Source: Clytia hemisphaerica
Lineage: Eukaryota > Cnidaria > Hydrozoa > Leptothecata > Clytiidae
Direction of reading: 5' to 3'
Length of the DNA: 64,000 bases
Assembly (NCBI GenBank): GCA_902728285.1
Contig: CACVBU010000534.1
Span: 566,251 to 630,250 of the forward strand
A program made the translations under genes and the position numbers. How positions within the stretch are numbered: the first letter of the stretch is position 1; each line of letters opens with the position of its first letter. The notes under the pieces are model-generated. The model saw nothing but the letters and a program-made list of their open reading frames with translations. It was not told where the DNA came from and did no database searches. Below, one piece after another: positions 26,701-37,674 of the stretch.

Positions 26701-29700
26701 ATAACTTGAAGACGGGGGCTCTTCCGAAAATGGATCTTATTTCGCAGTGTAAAAATAATTCTTGCAAAATTAGTTTTTAGTCGCAATCTGAACCTTGTGT
26801 TTTACTCTCCATTAGGATAGAGCTCATATATTTTGTTCCCTTTGCCAACACTGACGTTCTGAAAGATTCTTAAGAGCTGCAACATTAGGTTGGTTGGTCT
26901 AAATACAATAAGAATACCAAACAAACCATAATAAACCATAATACCAAACAAATAATAATCTAAGAATTTAAGATCGTGTGTCTAACGGTTAGTCTTTATA
27001 CTACAGTTATTGACGATGTCATTTTATCAAATACCTATTTTATTTTGTCGTTTTTCCCAGGCATTACAAACAGACGGCACATACATTCAGCATGCATCTT
27101 GGAAATCAACGTGTTTGGGATTATGCAGGAGGTATACACACAACGTTGTTTCAACGTCAATCTCACGTTCTTAACAAATTCTTTAACATTCAATATTCAA
27201 AATCAAAATCTTACCTATCTACGTCGCTAGGGAAAAGTTCTCTATCTTGGACACTCTTACATTGAGATTAGAGTTAGTTTTTTGGTATTTTATTCCTTGT
27301 GCATATTCACTCGGATCAAGCGTCTTTCGATTTCTTAATGGCATAATAAACCTACACTTGTGAGTGTTGGCAGTTTTTCTTATTCTTTCTGACCTTCTTT
27401 AATGTTAGATAACTATGTTCATCGATTATTACAAAGCAAGGGTGATGGCAAACTTGTGGCTGTAAACAGTGAAGGAACTGAGGTATGCTTTATTTCAAGT
27501 TCATGTTGAAATAATTATTGATCGCTTTATACTTTAGAAAAGTATACTTCGTTAGTTAAATCTTTAGACGGGTATTTGACCTTCGATATTAGTCAAATTT
27601 ATAATCCTTGTGTTTGACTCGAATGAAAATTAACCTGGCGATTCTAGACTCTACCGGCGAATTCTAGATTCTAGGCCAGCGAATTCTTAGCAAGGGCAGT
27701 GTATTGATTAGCGTAAATATGCACTTGGTGGCGAATCGAACCTTTCGAACCGCGAATTGTTATTTCTTTTCGTGCCTTAGACCGGCGAAATTCGCCGTTC
27801 GCCGGGCCTAAAAAAGACCCCTAATTATTAAGAAGCACCTGACCTATTCACCCATAAAACGCAAGGAGACAGGGTTAGACTTCAGCAGGTAAAGTTGACA
27901 ACAAATGGCTTGTTTTCGTTGCATTGTTTTTCTCATGGACAATTTTGTCGTCATTTTCTTCATGGCAAACTCGAAGTCTTTGTGGTGTTTAGGTTAACAC
28001 TCTTTTTGTAATTCGAAAACTGAGGAACAGATAATGTGTTTTCTTGAAATATTTTTTGACTCATATTGAGTTACTTCTTTCCATCTTAACTCATATTGAG
28101 TTACTTTCTTCCTTAAAGTCATTTTAGATCACTAGTTTTACATTGACGGATTTCTATGTCGTCATATTTTCCTTTTCTACTCCAACCTGATTGATTTTCT
28201 GTGGGTGTTCGTTCTGGGTTTTTGTTGTGTTTGTGTTGTCTTTTTGTTTTGTGGGTTTTTGTCTTTGTTGTTTCCGTTTTGGGTGGTTGAGGGTTTTATA
28301 CTTCTAGAATATATATATATTGACTTTCTTGTATTGTGTTGACAATGATTCTGACTTGGAGGTAAATTCGTTGTTCTCCCAGGAAAAAGCACACTGCCTC
28401 TTTTTACACAATGAAAAGGTGGATTCGTTGACTTTGGAGGTAAATTCACATGCTTGCTCTCACTGAAAGCTATGCACTAGATCGTTTTTTTTTACACTGC
28501 CTCTATTTTATTTTTGAGCAACTTTTTTAAAGAAATTATTACATTAACGGCAAAACCAACCAGTCATTGTGAACCATGATAGCATACAAAATGTTTCGTC
28601 CAGAAAGATGGAAATGCATAAACAGTGCCATACACCATATTCAACCCTAACACTACTAGGAGATTTTGACCTATTTTACCAGAGCTACTAGTATCTGTAT
28701 CTTGTATGCAAGTATCTGCATGTCATTAAAAGGACTACAGATATTGCCATTCAGCCCTTGTAAACTCGAAACCAATCCCTTTTCTGCAGCGTTTAGTGTA
28801 AGGAATGGTTGATTTGTCATTTTATTCTTATAAACGAAATAAACAATTCAAATTAAGTCTACACAAATCTAAAACATCAACGTGTTTAGTGTCAAGAAAA
28901 GAATAACAAACAACCTGTCTTTGTCTTTCTTTTTTTAGTACACCTACCTTTTGACCAACCAACTGGAATCGCAACGTCAATTCTTTGAGCAGAAAATTGG
29001 TTTCCTTGAAAAAGAGGCTTTTGAAAGGGTAAAGAAGTTTATCGCAAATAATACTTCACACAAACTTTCACAAAGTCTAACTTTCTTTTCCGTGCGTGTA
29101 TCTTCAAAAGTAGCCGAAAAAGTTAGGTTCTTTGAACTAAAAAGCTTTCTTCTGTCACGTGTTTTTCGCATAAATGCTTATGCACCGGGTGAATCGATAA
29201 TATTGAAATTGACCTATTATGATGAAGAATTCTGAAGGATTTTCAAAAATATAATTATCCTTTTTATTTTGGGAAGTAAAAACAATAATCTTACATTTTC
29301 TTAACGTTTCTCGCTCTAGATAACTAGACTAGAAGAAAACGTTCACACCTCAAGGATACGCAACGAGAAGACTGAAACAAAGCTGCAATCTGTCGAAAAG
29401 GAGAAGAAGAATTTAGAGAAGAAATACGAAAATGTTGTAGGAAAAGCCACCAAACTTGGTAAAGAACTAAAAGATGAAAAACAAATGAATGAGTTCTTGA
29501 GAGTAAATCAGGTAACAAATTAGTTTAACAGTACGGCAGTACGATGCCCTATATTTAAGGACCCTATATTTTAGGGACTTTTTTTTTCGAGAGAAAAGAA
29601 GTAATATATACTCATTCAAAAGATAATTTAATGCATTGATGTAAGCTTTGAAGAATACTCTTTAAAATGAAGATGAAAAAGTGAAGATTTTTAGAATTAA

Positions 29701-30748
29701 GTTAAATTAATACTTTTCTAAAAATATTTTTGATTAAAAGTTACAACCCTCCACAAAGGGCGACAAAAGGAATGAATCGAAATGGACCTTTTTTAAAGGG
29801 GAAAATCTACCGGGTGCACCAAAAATAAAGTACAGGTTTGTCGAGGTATTTACACGATAAAAAAAGAATGAACAAAAAATTTAAATCCTGAAGCTCACAT
29901 TATCTCAACAAACCTGTATACTTTTTTTGGTGCATTTAGTAGAGTGAACTAATTTCAGATCTTCACTCTTTTTCTTACTCGCGCAGGGTGATTGGTATAA
30001 GAAAGTGTCAGATCTGGAGAAGAGGCTGGTGAACTTGGAAGAGGAGAAAAATAGACAACTTATTGAACTACAAAGTGAGATCACTGATCTCATGAAACAC
30101 CTGGATTTCCAGTCTGCTATCAACAGTTCCGCTGGATCAGTCAAGGAGGTAACATTATATGTAACTTTTACTATCATTGAATAAATATAATGATAAGCTA
30201 TTTGGTTTTGATTATTTGCATTCTGGTAAACTCGGACAGTCAAAATCCTGTATACTCCATTAAATGATAAAAATGAGAAAGCTTCATTGGCTGTTCCAAA
30301 ATGTTTGCATAAAAGGGGGTGGACGAACTTTTTCAAGTCAAAACAAATTTCTTGGAAATGTATGGATACCCGTGAAAAATGGCAAAATTTGCAAAAAAGA
30401 CCCTGGAAAAAATTATTTTCGTGTTTTAGAGTGAGGGTGGACGAATTAATATCCGTCGTTTACCCCTGGAAGTTTAAGAATAGTTGGAAAAATGAGCCTA
30501 CTCCCTGTATGGTTATAAAATGGAATGGCCCAATGATCCTCATAACTCAAGGTCGGTGAAAAGCTAACAGTTTTTAATGGAGCATTTTCTTCATAAAATT
30601 CACAGTGTTTAATTATCATTTTTCTGATTCAATTACTTAATTTTAAATTCAACAGGAGATCCAAGGCGGTCATCTATTCACAGAACAAGGCACACCATCT
30701 CCTTCCAAAGGAGGAGCTAGATCGAAAACCAAAGGTCGCAAAAGGTGA
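17771..30748 (+). CDS. BRAP: BRAP, BRCA1-associated RING/UBP zinc-finger ubiquitin ligase, 18 exons
   Basis: Exons 17771-17846, 18363-18542, 19075-19204, 21425-21535, 23545-23623, 24135-24197, 24393-24443, 24775-24840, 25431-25513, 25684-25759, 26347-26414, 27061-27131, 27409-27482, 28383-28439, 28939-29028, 29320-29511, 29987-30148 and 30656-30748 join in phase to 573 residues, near the vertebrate length. The order is: N-terminal MISLVVLRLE; RRM-like BRAP2 region around residues 115-215; a RING finger from about 245 (CPVCLERM ... CNHSFHNEC ... CPVCRYRQ); a UBP-type zinc finger from about 297 (CFECDAKE ... CLICGYVGCGRYQ ... RVWDYAGD); a coiled coil from about 395 to 545; and a basic KTKGRKR tail. 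The family binds Ras-GTP, ubiquitinates itself and relieves its block on KSR1/Raf-MEK signalling, and retains NLS cargo in the cytoplasm. The small exon 28383-28439 is hidden in a repeat-rich intron and supplies the NEKVDSLTLE segment. Exon 3 has a NAGNAG acceptor. Confidence 0.94.
18005..18222 (+). mobile_element. tRNA-derived SINE, copy 1 (BRAP intron 1)
   Basis: The 5' part, GGGGTAGATCATCCAGCTAC, resembles the A-box side of a tRNA, and the 3' part (GGGTCGCCCTCGGCTGTGGTC) matches the 3' part of the copy at 24530-24733. The middle differs and the B-box side is poorly kept. Confidence 0.55.
19442..21190. mobile_element. 1.75-kb inverted-repeat element in BRAP intron 3
   Basis: The left end, GTCGGTGTTTTTTACACTTT, and its reverse complement at the right end form terminal repeats of about 33 bases with few mismatches. 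No long reading frame. A second inverted-repeat element (about 19612-20142, ends ATAGTGTGCAAGGGGG and the matching GGGGGGTGCACACTAT) lies inside it. Confidence 0.65.
19612..20142. mobile_element. Nested element with ATAGTGTGCA ends
   Basis: The ends pair ATAGTGTGCAAGGGGG with GGGGGGTGCACACTAT. The interior repeats a TCCCACCTAAA/TCCCACCTGAA motif several times (about 19638, 19677, 19990, 20010, 20030), and a poly-C run precedes the right end. Target duplication is not clear. Confidence 0.5.
22187..22277 (-). repeat. Dispersed repeat family F, copy 2
   Basis: The reverse complement of the block at 49580-49670: shared parts are CCAGCTTCAACATCCAAAGG, the GCAACGCCGG-type centre and ACCGGCTAGT at the end. 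It lies in BRAP intron 4. Confidence 0.65.
22437..22861. mobile_element. Inverted-repeat element with TAGTAGGGGGC ends
   Basis: The left end, TAGTAGGGGGCAAAGCCT, pairs with AGGCTTGGCCCCCTACTA at the right. No coding frame. It lies in BRAP intron 4. Confidence 0.7.
23155..23475. mobile_element. Foldback element G built from CGCGAAAGTTTCTGC units
   Basis: The left arm has two units, GCAGAAGCTTTCGCGGGCAG and GCAGAAACTTTCGCG. The right arm has the reverse complement as a doublet, GCGAAAGTTTCTGCCCGCG. TTCGCG also recurs inside. Located in BRAP intron 4 next to exon 5. Relatives are at 34815-35190 and 37675-37870. Confidence 0.7.
24530..24733 (+). mobile_element. tRNA-derived SINE, copy 2 (BRAP intron 7)
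   Basis: AGTAGAGCATCCGGCTACG followed by GGGTTCAATCC matches the A-box side and B box of a tRNA (the GGTAGAGCA pattern is seen in lysine-type tRNAs). It is followed by an unrelated body ending in a segment shared with the copy at 18005-18222. The normal tRNA fold is not kept, so this is not a tRNA gene. Confidence 0.7.
24960..25136 (+). repeat. Three tandem copies of a 59-bp unit
   Basis: A unit starting AGTAATGGTATAATGGTACA is repeated three times almost without change in BRAP intron 8, implying recent duplication. Confidence 0.9.
25818..25991. mobile_element. TA-flanked MITE, family H, copy 1
   Basis: The ends, CACCTTTTCAACCGTAGCTG and the reverse complement, are flanked by TA (25816-25817 and 25992-25993). 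It sits in BRAP intron 10. A second copy is at 45452-45640. Confidence 0.8.
27640..27815. repeat. CGGCGAATTC-rich repeat
   Basis: Repeated CCGGCGAATTC-like segments in both orientations (about 27651, 27675, 27780) end in CGCCGGGCCTAAAAA. The related stretch GGCCTGGACGGCGAAG ... TTCGCCGG lies at 21210-21310. Both are in BRAP introns. Confidence 0.5.
29814..29937. mobile_element. Small foldback MITE in BRAP intron 16
   Basis: GTGCACCAAAAATAAAGTAC, then AGGTTTGTCGAG, on the left pair with CTCAACAAACCTGTATACTT, then TTTTTGGTGCA, on the right. About 60 bases separate the arms. Confidence 0.75.
30287..30533. mobile_element. MITE with TGGCTGTTCC ends in the last BRAP intron
   Basis: Ends TTGGCTGTTCCAAAATG and TAAAATGGAATGGCCCAA pair. 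The interior GGGGGTGGACGAAC and GAGGGTGGACGAATT blocks are shared with the element at 54060-54377. Confidence 0.65.
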
Positions 30749-31003
30749 TATTGAACGCTTTGGTAACTTAAATTTTGCACTTTAAAGTAATTGAAGTTAT
30801 GGCTCAACTTGTTACCAAAAGTATTTAAGCTGCTCTGTCATTGGTCAATAATGAGTTGACAAGGCATGTCCAGTTACATTGTGATGGTAAACTCTGGTGA
30901 TCAAAGTGTATTTGTAAATGATATTCCAAAGACGCACGCGATACTTGCACACTTAAATAATGAAGCTATGACATTTTACTGAAAAAGGTTACCCTTTAAC
31001 AGA

Positions 31004-31330
31004 GCTAAGCAATAATACATAAACTTAAAAAGTTTTCAATGAAATGTGTTAATATATCCTGATGAATGAAATTGAAAGCAATAATACATAAACTCAAAAA
31101 GTTTTCAATGAAATGAAACGATACAGTATGCCAATTATGTCCTGGTGAATGAAATTGAAAGCAATAATACATAAACTCAAAAAGTACCATAAGTATCCAA
31201 TAAAATGAAATGATACAGTATGCCAATATGTCCTGGTGAGTGAAATTGAAAGCAATAATACATAAACTTGAGGAGCGCTCAATGAAATGAAATCATACAG
31301 TATGCCAATTATGTCCTGCTGAATAAAATT
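31004..31330. repeat. Irregular tandem repeat, about four units of 68-92 bp
   Basis: CAATAATACATAAAC recurs near 31010, 31078, 31160 and 31252, followed by variable lengths of GATACAGTATGCCAATTATG and GTCCTGGTGAATGAAATTG. The minus-strand reading frames over it are by-products of the repeat. Confidence 0.75.
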
Positions 31331-31662
31331 GAAATTGAAATACGTTTACGTTACCTGTTATGTGATGTACTGTAAATCGATTTATAACAAGAAAATATTG
31401 GACAAGACTATCCATTTATTGAGTTACTTCAAAACCACGGTACTTCTGGGCACCTTTTCCAAGGTAATTAATTTTCCTGATGAGTGAGAATATACCGGTT
31501 GCGCCACAAAAAAGTTTCTCTCTTTGAAATTGATTTTCTCGAAATCTAAAAATGTTAAAAGAACCATGCCTATTCCATTGGAAAGAAGAAAGATAAACTT
31601 AAATTTTGATAGGTCATTTATTGAATTCGGTTCATTAAATCAAAAGTTATGCTCAATTGAAT

Positions 31663-32163
31663 AAAAAAGTTATTTTCAGAAAGTGCCCGAAAACGTTAAA
31701 AATCAACCTATCAAATTTTTATTTTAAAACTGGCAATCACAATAGGCTTAACATGATTAGGAGCATTTTTCAGTAACTAAACACATAAATTTTCAAACTG
31801 ATGGGTCGAAACTGTTTAAAATCTTCATCAAAATCATTTTAATTTACTGTTACCGAAATTTTTCTGAAATCTTTGGTTGTAGACTGGATAAAGTCTATGC
31901 AAGGCTGGATGTATCTCGAAACCCATATTTGACATATTTTTATGAATTTTACAAGATTTTTTGGCATTTTTCGACTAATTTTCTTCCTTTCAATGTAATC
32001 CAACCTTCCTTTATACAACAAAAGGTCATTTAGACAGCTAATTATCATTTTTGATGATTGAAACAAAAATAATGACCCATCACGTAATTATGCTTATGTT
32101 TAATTTGATAGGTCGATTTTTAACGTTTTTGACCACTTGCAGAAAGTAACTTTTTTCCTAACT
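31663..32163. repeat. Inverted repeat, possible element
   Basis: AACGTTAAAAATCAACCTAT near 31693, with upstream AAAAGTTATTTTCAGAAAGTG, pairs with the reverse complement near 32107-32163. The inner part is AT-rich with no gene. Target duplication was not found. Confidence 0.55.
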
Positions 32164-32172
32164 TTTTTCCTA

Positions 32173-32272
32173 GCTGATTCACAACGCTGTTTCAACGTTT
32201 ATCTAATGTTAACAACACCCATATAACGTTGGATGAACGTTGAAGCAACTCAGTTCACCAGCTGGGTTTGGA
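32173..32272. mobile_element. CAGCTGG-ended MITE, family I (copy near 32.2 kb)
   Basis: AGCTGATTCACAACGCTGTT on the left and AACTCAGTTCACCAGCTGG on the right form weak arms. The interior ACGTTTATCTAATG and CATATAACGTTGGATGAACG match the better copy at 39239-39341. Confidence 0.55.
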
Positions 32273-32805
32273 AAAGCGTTACCATCAACAGTGTTTATAA
32301 TTTGGTTTATTTTTTATAATATAAAGTTTTTTTGTATCCATAGCATACGTAAATTTCATAAAACCCAGGAGATGCTCATTATCGTCTTTAGAATAAGGAT
32401 GTCTTAAAAAAATAATAACTTCGATTCGACCAACAAAAATACAGATAGTCTTTTCGGGAAGCTTAAGGCATGACGAAGCATAGAATAAACTTGACAATGT
32501 GAATCATTTTCATTAATTTTTTAACTTTTAGGATGAATAATAGAAAAATCTGATTTTTACCGTCAAAGTGCTTACCTTCTCTTTCGCGGACCAAGATTAA
32601 CTGATCTTCCATGAAAATGATTAACTGATCTTCCTATAAATAGATCGTGCCCAACTGAATGACTAACTAACTTTATGGTTTTATTACGTATTTTTCGGTT
32701 TGGAAATGACCAGTTAATTCATCCTCCGGGAAAGAGAATTTTAATCACTTTGACGGTAATAAAAAGAAATATACAAAAATTGGAAGAAGAAGAACATTAG
32801 AAAAA

Positions 32806-34212
32806 CTACAGTTCACCAACACTGAAATCATCACGTCCGAAGAACAACAAATATATTGTAATCAAGAAATTAACACCATACCCTAACACACCAAACGTAT
32901 AAAATCCCACGTGTTGGAATAAAAATCCGCCTATGGTGGGCGCCACCGATCTAATACTGGAATGGGTGCAAAGTGTCACGCCCAGGGCGGATCCTGTCTC
33001 CTCTTTCTTCACGACTTTTGTTATGATAGACGTTGTCACGATATGTAGTAAAGAACCGCCAACAGTCAAAGGTATACACGTCAAACAAAACACATATATA
33101 CTTTCCGCGATAATGAGATATAAGAATCCAACAGCCATGGTAATAGTTGAGATAATAATTAATGGGCCGTCGCTCACGTGACGGCAGAATAAACCAATCA
33201 GGTAGCCTTGTGTGATCATGCCGACCACTCCAAGATAGGATAACACCATACCGTTCTCCTTCGGTGACAGTTTATAATAATCCATAAGGAGGAGTGTAAA
33301 CATGGCGGATAAAACAGAGAATGGAAAAGCCGTAATGATTTTGATAGTCAGTAAGTAAATCATATGTTTTCGTTTCGTTACAGCTACTAATTCACCGATT
33401 CCTAAGAAGGATTTCTTTTTCTCTTCTTCTTTACATTTTATTTTCTCTAACGATTCTTCGTTTTTACGTTTAGGCTCTAAATGTTCACGAATGTGTGTCG
33501 TGTCTCGTGGAATCAAGGCTAAAGTTACCAATATACATAAAACGTCTACGACTATAGCAACGAAGAATGGAATTCGATTTCCAAAGTGTGACGTAATGAA
33601 TCCACCAATGCCGGAACCGACAATCATACCCAGTCCACTGGAAACGCCCAATTTTCCCATCATGTCCGCCCGTCCTTCAGGGTAAGTGATATCACTGATT
33701 ATAATATACATACTTTGTAAAGGATGAGCTGCTATTCTCGGCACCTTAGCTAAGAAGAGCATTGGTATTGTCCGAGCCACGCCCAACATAAAGTAACTGA
33801 TCATAAGCATTACAAAAGCGATTATAAGCGTTAAACGCCCTCCATAGATATCTGACGCCCAACCACAAATGGGTCCGCCAATCAGATTCATGATAGCATG
33901 AAATGATATTGTATAACCATATACTTGCGGGTTGACGCCCAAAGATTTTGTAAGATATGGGTACGAAGTGTTTTGTATAAAGAAGCCCACTGATTGGACG
34001 AAAGCTGCCACGTGTAGTGCGATGAATATTAAAGTGATTTTTCGTTGAAAATGAGGCTCGATTTGTGTGTCTTCATCATCTATCGATGCAATCGTCTTTT
34101 TAACAAAGCTATGAAATTTTCGTTTTTTGGCTGTGAAATCGGATTTCGAGTTCATGTTGTTTCCATTGGCTGTATTGCCTGAATCAGATGTCTGTTTTTC
34201 TTTCGCTGGCAT
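32806..34212 (-). CDS. Major facilitator superfamily transporter, SLC22A18-like, intronless
   Basis: A single 468-residue frame. A hydrophilic 57-residue N-terminus precedes about twelve hydrophobic segments, split by a charged central loop near residues 236-270, as in the MFS 6+6 layout. The motif-A loop GWASDIYGGR is at 117-126. SLC22A18/TETRAN-like features are the YPYLTKSLGV stretch after helix 1, the SDITYPEGRADMMGKLGV segment near 173-190, and SVAPTIGGFLF near the end. The human relative is an organic cation/drug efflux-type carrier; the substrate here is unknown. The neighbours are multi-exon, so an uninterrupted coding region suggests a retrocopy or intron loss. An acceptor-like TTTTTTTTCAAG lies 12 bases upstream of the ATG on the minus strand. 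Confidence 0.9.
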   Translation of the reverse strand: MPAKEKQTSDSGNTANGNNMNSKSDFTAKKRKFHSFVKKTIASIDDEDTQIEPHFQRKITLIFIALHVAAFVQSVGFFIQNTSYPYLTKSLGVNPQVYGYTISFHAIMNLIGGPICGWASDIYGGRLTLIIAFVMLMISYFMLGVARTIPMLFLAKVPRIAAHPLQSMYIIISDITYPEGRADMMGKLGVSSGLGMIVGSGIGGFITSHFGNRIPFFVAIVVDVLCILVTLALIPRDTTHIREHLEPKRKNEESLEKIKCKEEEKKKSFLGIGELVAVTKRKHMIYLLTIKIITAFPFSVLSAMFTLLLMDYYKLSPKENGMVLSYLGVVGMITQGYLIGLFCRHVSDGPLIIISTITMAVGFLYLIIAESIYVFCLTCIPLTVGGSLLHIVTTSIITKVVKKEETGSALGVTLCTHSSIRSVAPTIGGFLFQHVGFYTFGVLGYGVNFLITIYLLFFGRDDFSVGEL

Positions 34213-34814
34213 TGTGTTTCCCGTCTTGAAAAAAAATTTCTTATATTAATCTTTTTACTCTCCAAGCGAGAGATACTAGGTTGCCATTTCTTCAAATTAT
34301 GTATGCCCAATTTTTGAATCTTCTTTGCTATTGCTTAATTTTCTCAAAGCCTCTCCTAATTGTTTATTTTTGGTCAGCCACAGATTCAATTTTCCAATAT
34401 ACCGGTAAAAATATTACAATTTTTAAAAATTCATTTCAATATAGAAATCTGCATGTTCGAAACTTCTCGTGTATTTCATAAAAGAAATTTGTCGGCGAAA
34501 CCTCCATGATCTACAATTGTGATTGGTCGATAAAGCTCGATTTCCTTTTCATCCAATCAGATTGCACGATTTTTGAATGCCGTTTAGTTTTGTTTTATTA
34601 ACATTGTATTGTTTCTGCTTGGGTGAACATTCGAACATTTGATTTTTTCTCAGTTGAGCATGATTTTCTTCTTCATGTTATTGATATCACTTATAATATC
34701 CCCGCTGTAAACAAATTTGTTTGTATGCTTCTTGATTGTGATTTAGACTCCAGCACGTTTTTTTATATCAGCTCAAAGGCTAATGCTAGAAAATTTAGAA
34801 CGGTTGGATTACTT

Positions 34815-35190
34815 TTTATGGGTACAAACTTTCGCGAGCAGAAATTTTCGCGAGGTCGAGAAATCGCGAAACCCTACGACATTTACTTTCGCGAATTTGA
34901 TAAAAAATACTTTCGCGAGTATAAACTTTGGCAATTTTTAGGTATATTTTAAGTAGAAAATTAAAGTTTTCGGTGCATAAAACCAGTGTTTTGATCGTTC
35001 GAATGAACTCAAACCACAATTGATGGACTTTTGCATAATTTCTACACTAAGTTTTATCCTTGTTATCATCAAAGAGGAAAATTTGAGCAAATTTCCTTTT
35101 CAGATTTTTTTTTTGGCTAGAATAAACTTTCACGAATTACCCTCTCAAGAATTTTCAAAGACATTTACTTTCGCGAAAAGGACTAAAATT
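34815..35190. repeat. Element G relative rich in TTTCGCGA
   Basis: ACAAACTTTCGCGAGCAGAA, AATTTTCGCGAGG, ACTTTCGCGAATTT, ACTTTCGCGAGTAT and ACTTTCGCGAAAAGG occur within about 370 bases. Unlike 23155-23475, the two arms are not symmetrical, so this copy is degenerate. Confidence 0.6.
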
Positions 35191-35990
35191 CGAAAAGCTA
35201 AGGGCAGTCCTCACAGCTTGAGGTTCTTACCAAGAAGTCTTGCAAATGAGTCCTATTCATCCAATTTGAAATGCGAATAAACCAGCTGCGCTGGAAGGTC
35301 AGCCTAAATTGCTTAATATGATTAGAAAGATATATGTTGTTAAAAATTGATATGATTTACTAAGACGAGAGTAAAAAAATCATCAAATTTACGTTTGTAC
35401 ACAATATGGATTAACGAAAATATGCCATGTTACAATCTGTATGACAGAATAATTATTCGTCTCTTAATTAGGATAGATATTTAGATATACAGATGAACAG
35501 CAACAAAAGACTACATCAACAACAGATTCAAGAAAATAAAAATCCTTGCAAGGAAGTTAAATGCAAGTACTTATCAAAAATCACAAAAAATTTATACACT
35601 TATTATTTTTTACTAAGCTTAGACTTAAAATTATATTCAAGCTCAAGCTGGACAAAAAATCAAAAAAGTTTCAAAAACAAAGATGCTGTAAATCAGTAAA
35701 AGTTAAAATGGTGTCATTCTTATTCATCTTAACTGCAGAAAAATAGTTCAGCTTAAAACTACATGTTTTTCAAAATTCAAAATAAGGTTTACACTGACAT
35801 CTAAAATTTATTCAAATTTAAAGTTTTATGATTAGCATACCCGGTGTCGTCCCAGAAAGACTGTAATTATTGTACTGTATTTTCCCTAAACTGAGCCTAA
35901 ATATATATGCTTAAACGTGCAATATTTATCTATTAAAAAATATTTAATCCATTTATATACATTTATTATTTATCATTATTAGTCCAGAAT
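35191..35990. other. Stretch with no recognised feature
   Basis: AT-rich sequence. The two short overlapping reading frames near 35493-35746 are lysine/asparagine-rich and lack family resemblance or splice context. I see no gene or clear repeat here. Confidence 0.4.
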
Positions 35991-35999
35991 GTATAAATG

Positions 36000-36880
36000 T
36001 CCGCCATCAAATCACAGTGGAAAAATGCAAGTCTAGAAAAAACATAATTTTTGTCAATAATTTGATGAAGAATACTTCAGCCTTTCTGAAATTTACACAG
36101 GAGCTGCACTTTAAATATATACTTGATTAATTTCTATTTACGCTTGATCCTAATTATCTCCAAGTCAAAAAGAACAAATGCAAGTGTCTGCTTTCAAATC
36201 GCAGTGAAAACTTAAGTCTAGAAAAAATCATTTTTGCGTCAATATAATTTGATGAAGAACTTTGGTCTTTCTCGATTCACATAGGAGCGGTACTTTAATA
36301 TACTTGATCAATTTCCATTTACGCTTTATAATAATTATCTCCAAGTCGGTCCAAAAAATTAAACGTAACTACCAGTGAAAAACGCAAGTCTAGAAAAAAA
36401 TCATATTTGCGTCAATATAATTTGATGAAGAACTTTGGTCTTTCTCGATTCGCATAGGAGCGGTACTTTAATATACTTGATCAATTTCCATTTACGCTTT
36501 ATAATAATTATCTCCAAGTCGGTCCAAAAAATTAAACGTAACTACCAGTGAAAAACGCAAGTCTAGAAAAAAATCATATTTGCGTCAATATAATTTGATG
36601 AAGAACTTCGGTCTTTCTCGATTCACATAGGAGCGGTACTTTAATATACTTGATCAATTTCCATTTACGCTTTATAATAATTATCTCCAAGTCGGTCCAA
36701 AAAAACAAACGTAACTGCCAGTGAAAAATGCAAGTCATTTTTGCGTCAATATAATTTGATAAAGAACTTCGTTCCTTCTCAAATTTACATAGGAGCTGTA
36801 CTTTAATATACTTGAACGATTTCCATTTACGCTTTATCAATATTATCTCCAATTGTCCAGAAGAACAAGCATATAAAATT
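36000..36880. repeat. Tandem satellite, five units of about 173 bp
   Basis: The marker AAGTCTAG-like sequence occurs at about 36029, 36213, 36386, 36559 and 36732, i.e. spacings of 184, 173, 173 and 173. Central units are nearly identical; the outer ones are diverged, as expected of homogenisation by unequal exchange. No coding potential; a minus-strand frame over it is a by-product. Confidence 0.9.
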
Positions 36881-37317
36881 TCTATAAATGTATCAAATAA
36901 AAAAAACACTCAAGTTCGAGAAAACATTATTTTTGTGAATGATCAGATAATTAAGCTGTGAACTGTAATATATGTACACTCCATCAAATTCCAGCAATTG
37001 TTGGTGGTTATTCTATATTCAAGTCCAAAATGAAAAAATATGTTTTCATGCTACAAAATAATGAGGTCTAGCAGGTAAAAGAATAACTCACAATTCAGGA
37101 AAAAACTTAAGCAAATAAGTTAAAATCTTCATACTTTAAAGAAAAGAACATCCTAATAATCTAACTCCAGTGTTGTATCTTCCTTAGTTATAAGTTTAAA
37201 AGCCACTTCAACAAAATATAATGATTGTATATAAAATAAAAGCTGGCAAGAAATAAACAACGAACGAACGAACGAAAAAGCACCGCTTTGGCAGCCATAT
37301 TGAATTGTTTTTAACAC

Positions 37318-37443
37318 ATATCGGGAAACCAAACTTAGCCCGATTGGATGAATTGAAAGCGTATCCCAACCGGAACACTGCCCTAAAAAAGCTTGAGAGT
37401 AAATACACAGATCGGGAGACCAAACTTAACCCGATCGGATAAA
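37318..37443. repeat. Direct repeat of an ATCGGGAAACCAAACTTA segment
   Basis: ATCGGGAAACCAAACTTAGC then CCGATTGGAT at 37319 recurs as ATCGGGAGACCAAACTTAAC then CCGATCGGAT at 37412, about 93 bases apart. Confidence 0.6.
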
Positions 37444-37674
37444 AACTTTAGAAATCGGAATAAAAAAACCAAACTCTTAAGCGGCGGCTGGAAAAAAGGG
37501 ATTTGAAGGGTCATCGGGGCTGACCAATAATCTAAAATTTTATAGTTGATGTAGCTAGGCCTGCGTTTTAATATAAGAAAAAATCACATTTTTATAAACA
37601 TAAATCTTATAAGCATACCAAGCCTGAGAATTGTCAAATAAATGAATTTATGCACACGCTCTTACCTTAAGAAA

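Noticed and set aside
28177..28449. 90-residue minus-strand frame
   Set aside because: It is antisense to a BRAP exon and its intron; the plus-strand exon fits BRAP by phase and sequence.
36574..36909. 111-residue minus-strand frame
   Set aside because: It is a translation of the 173-bp satellite, with internal repetition matching the unit.
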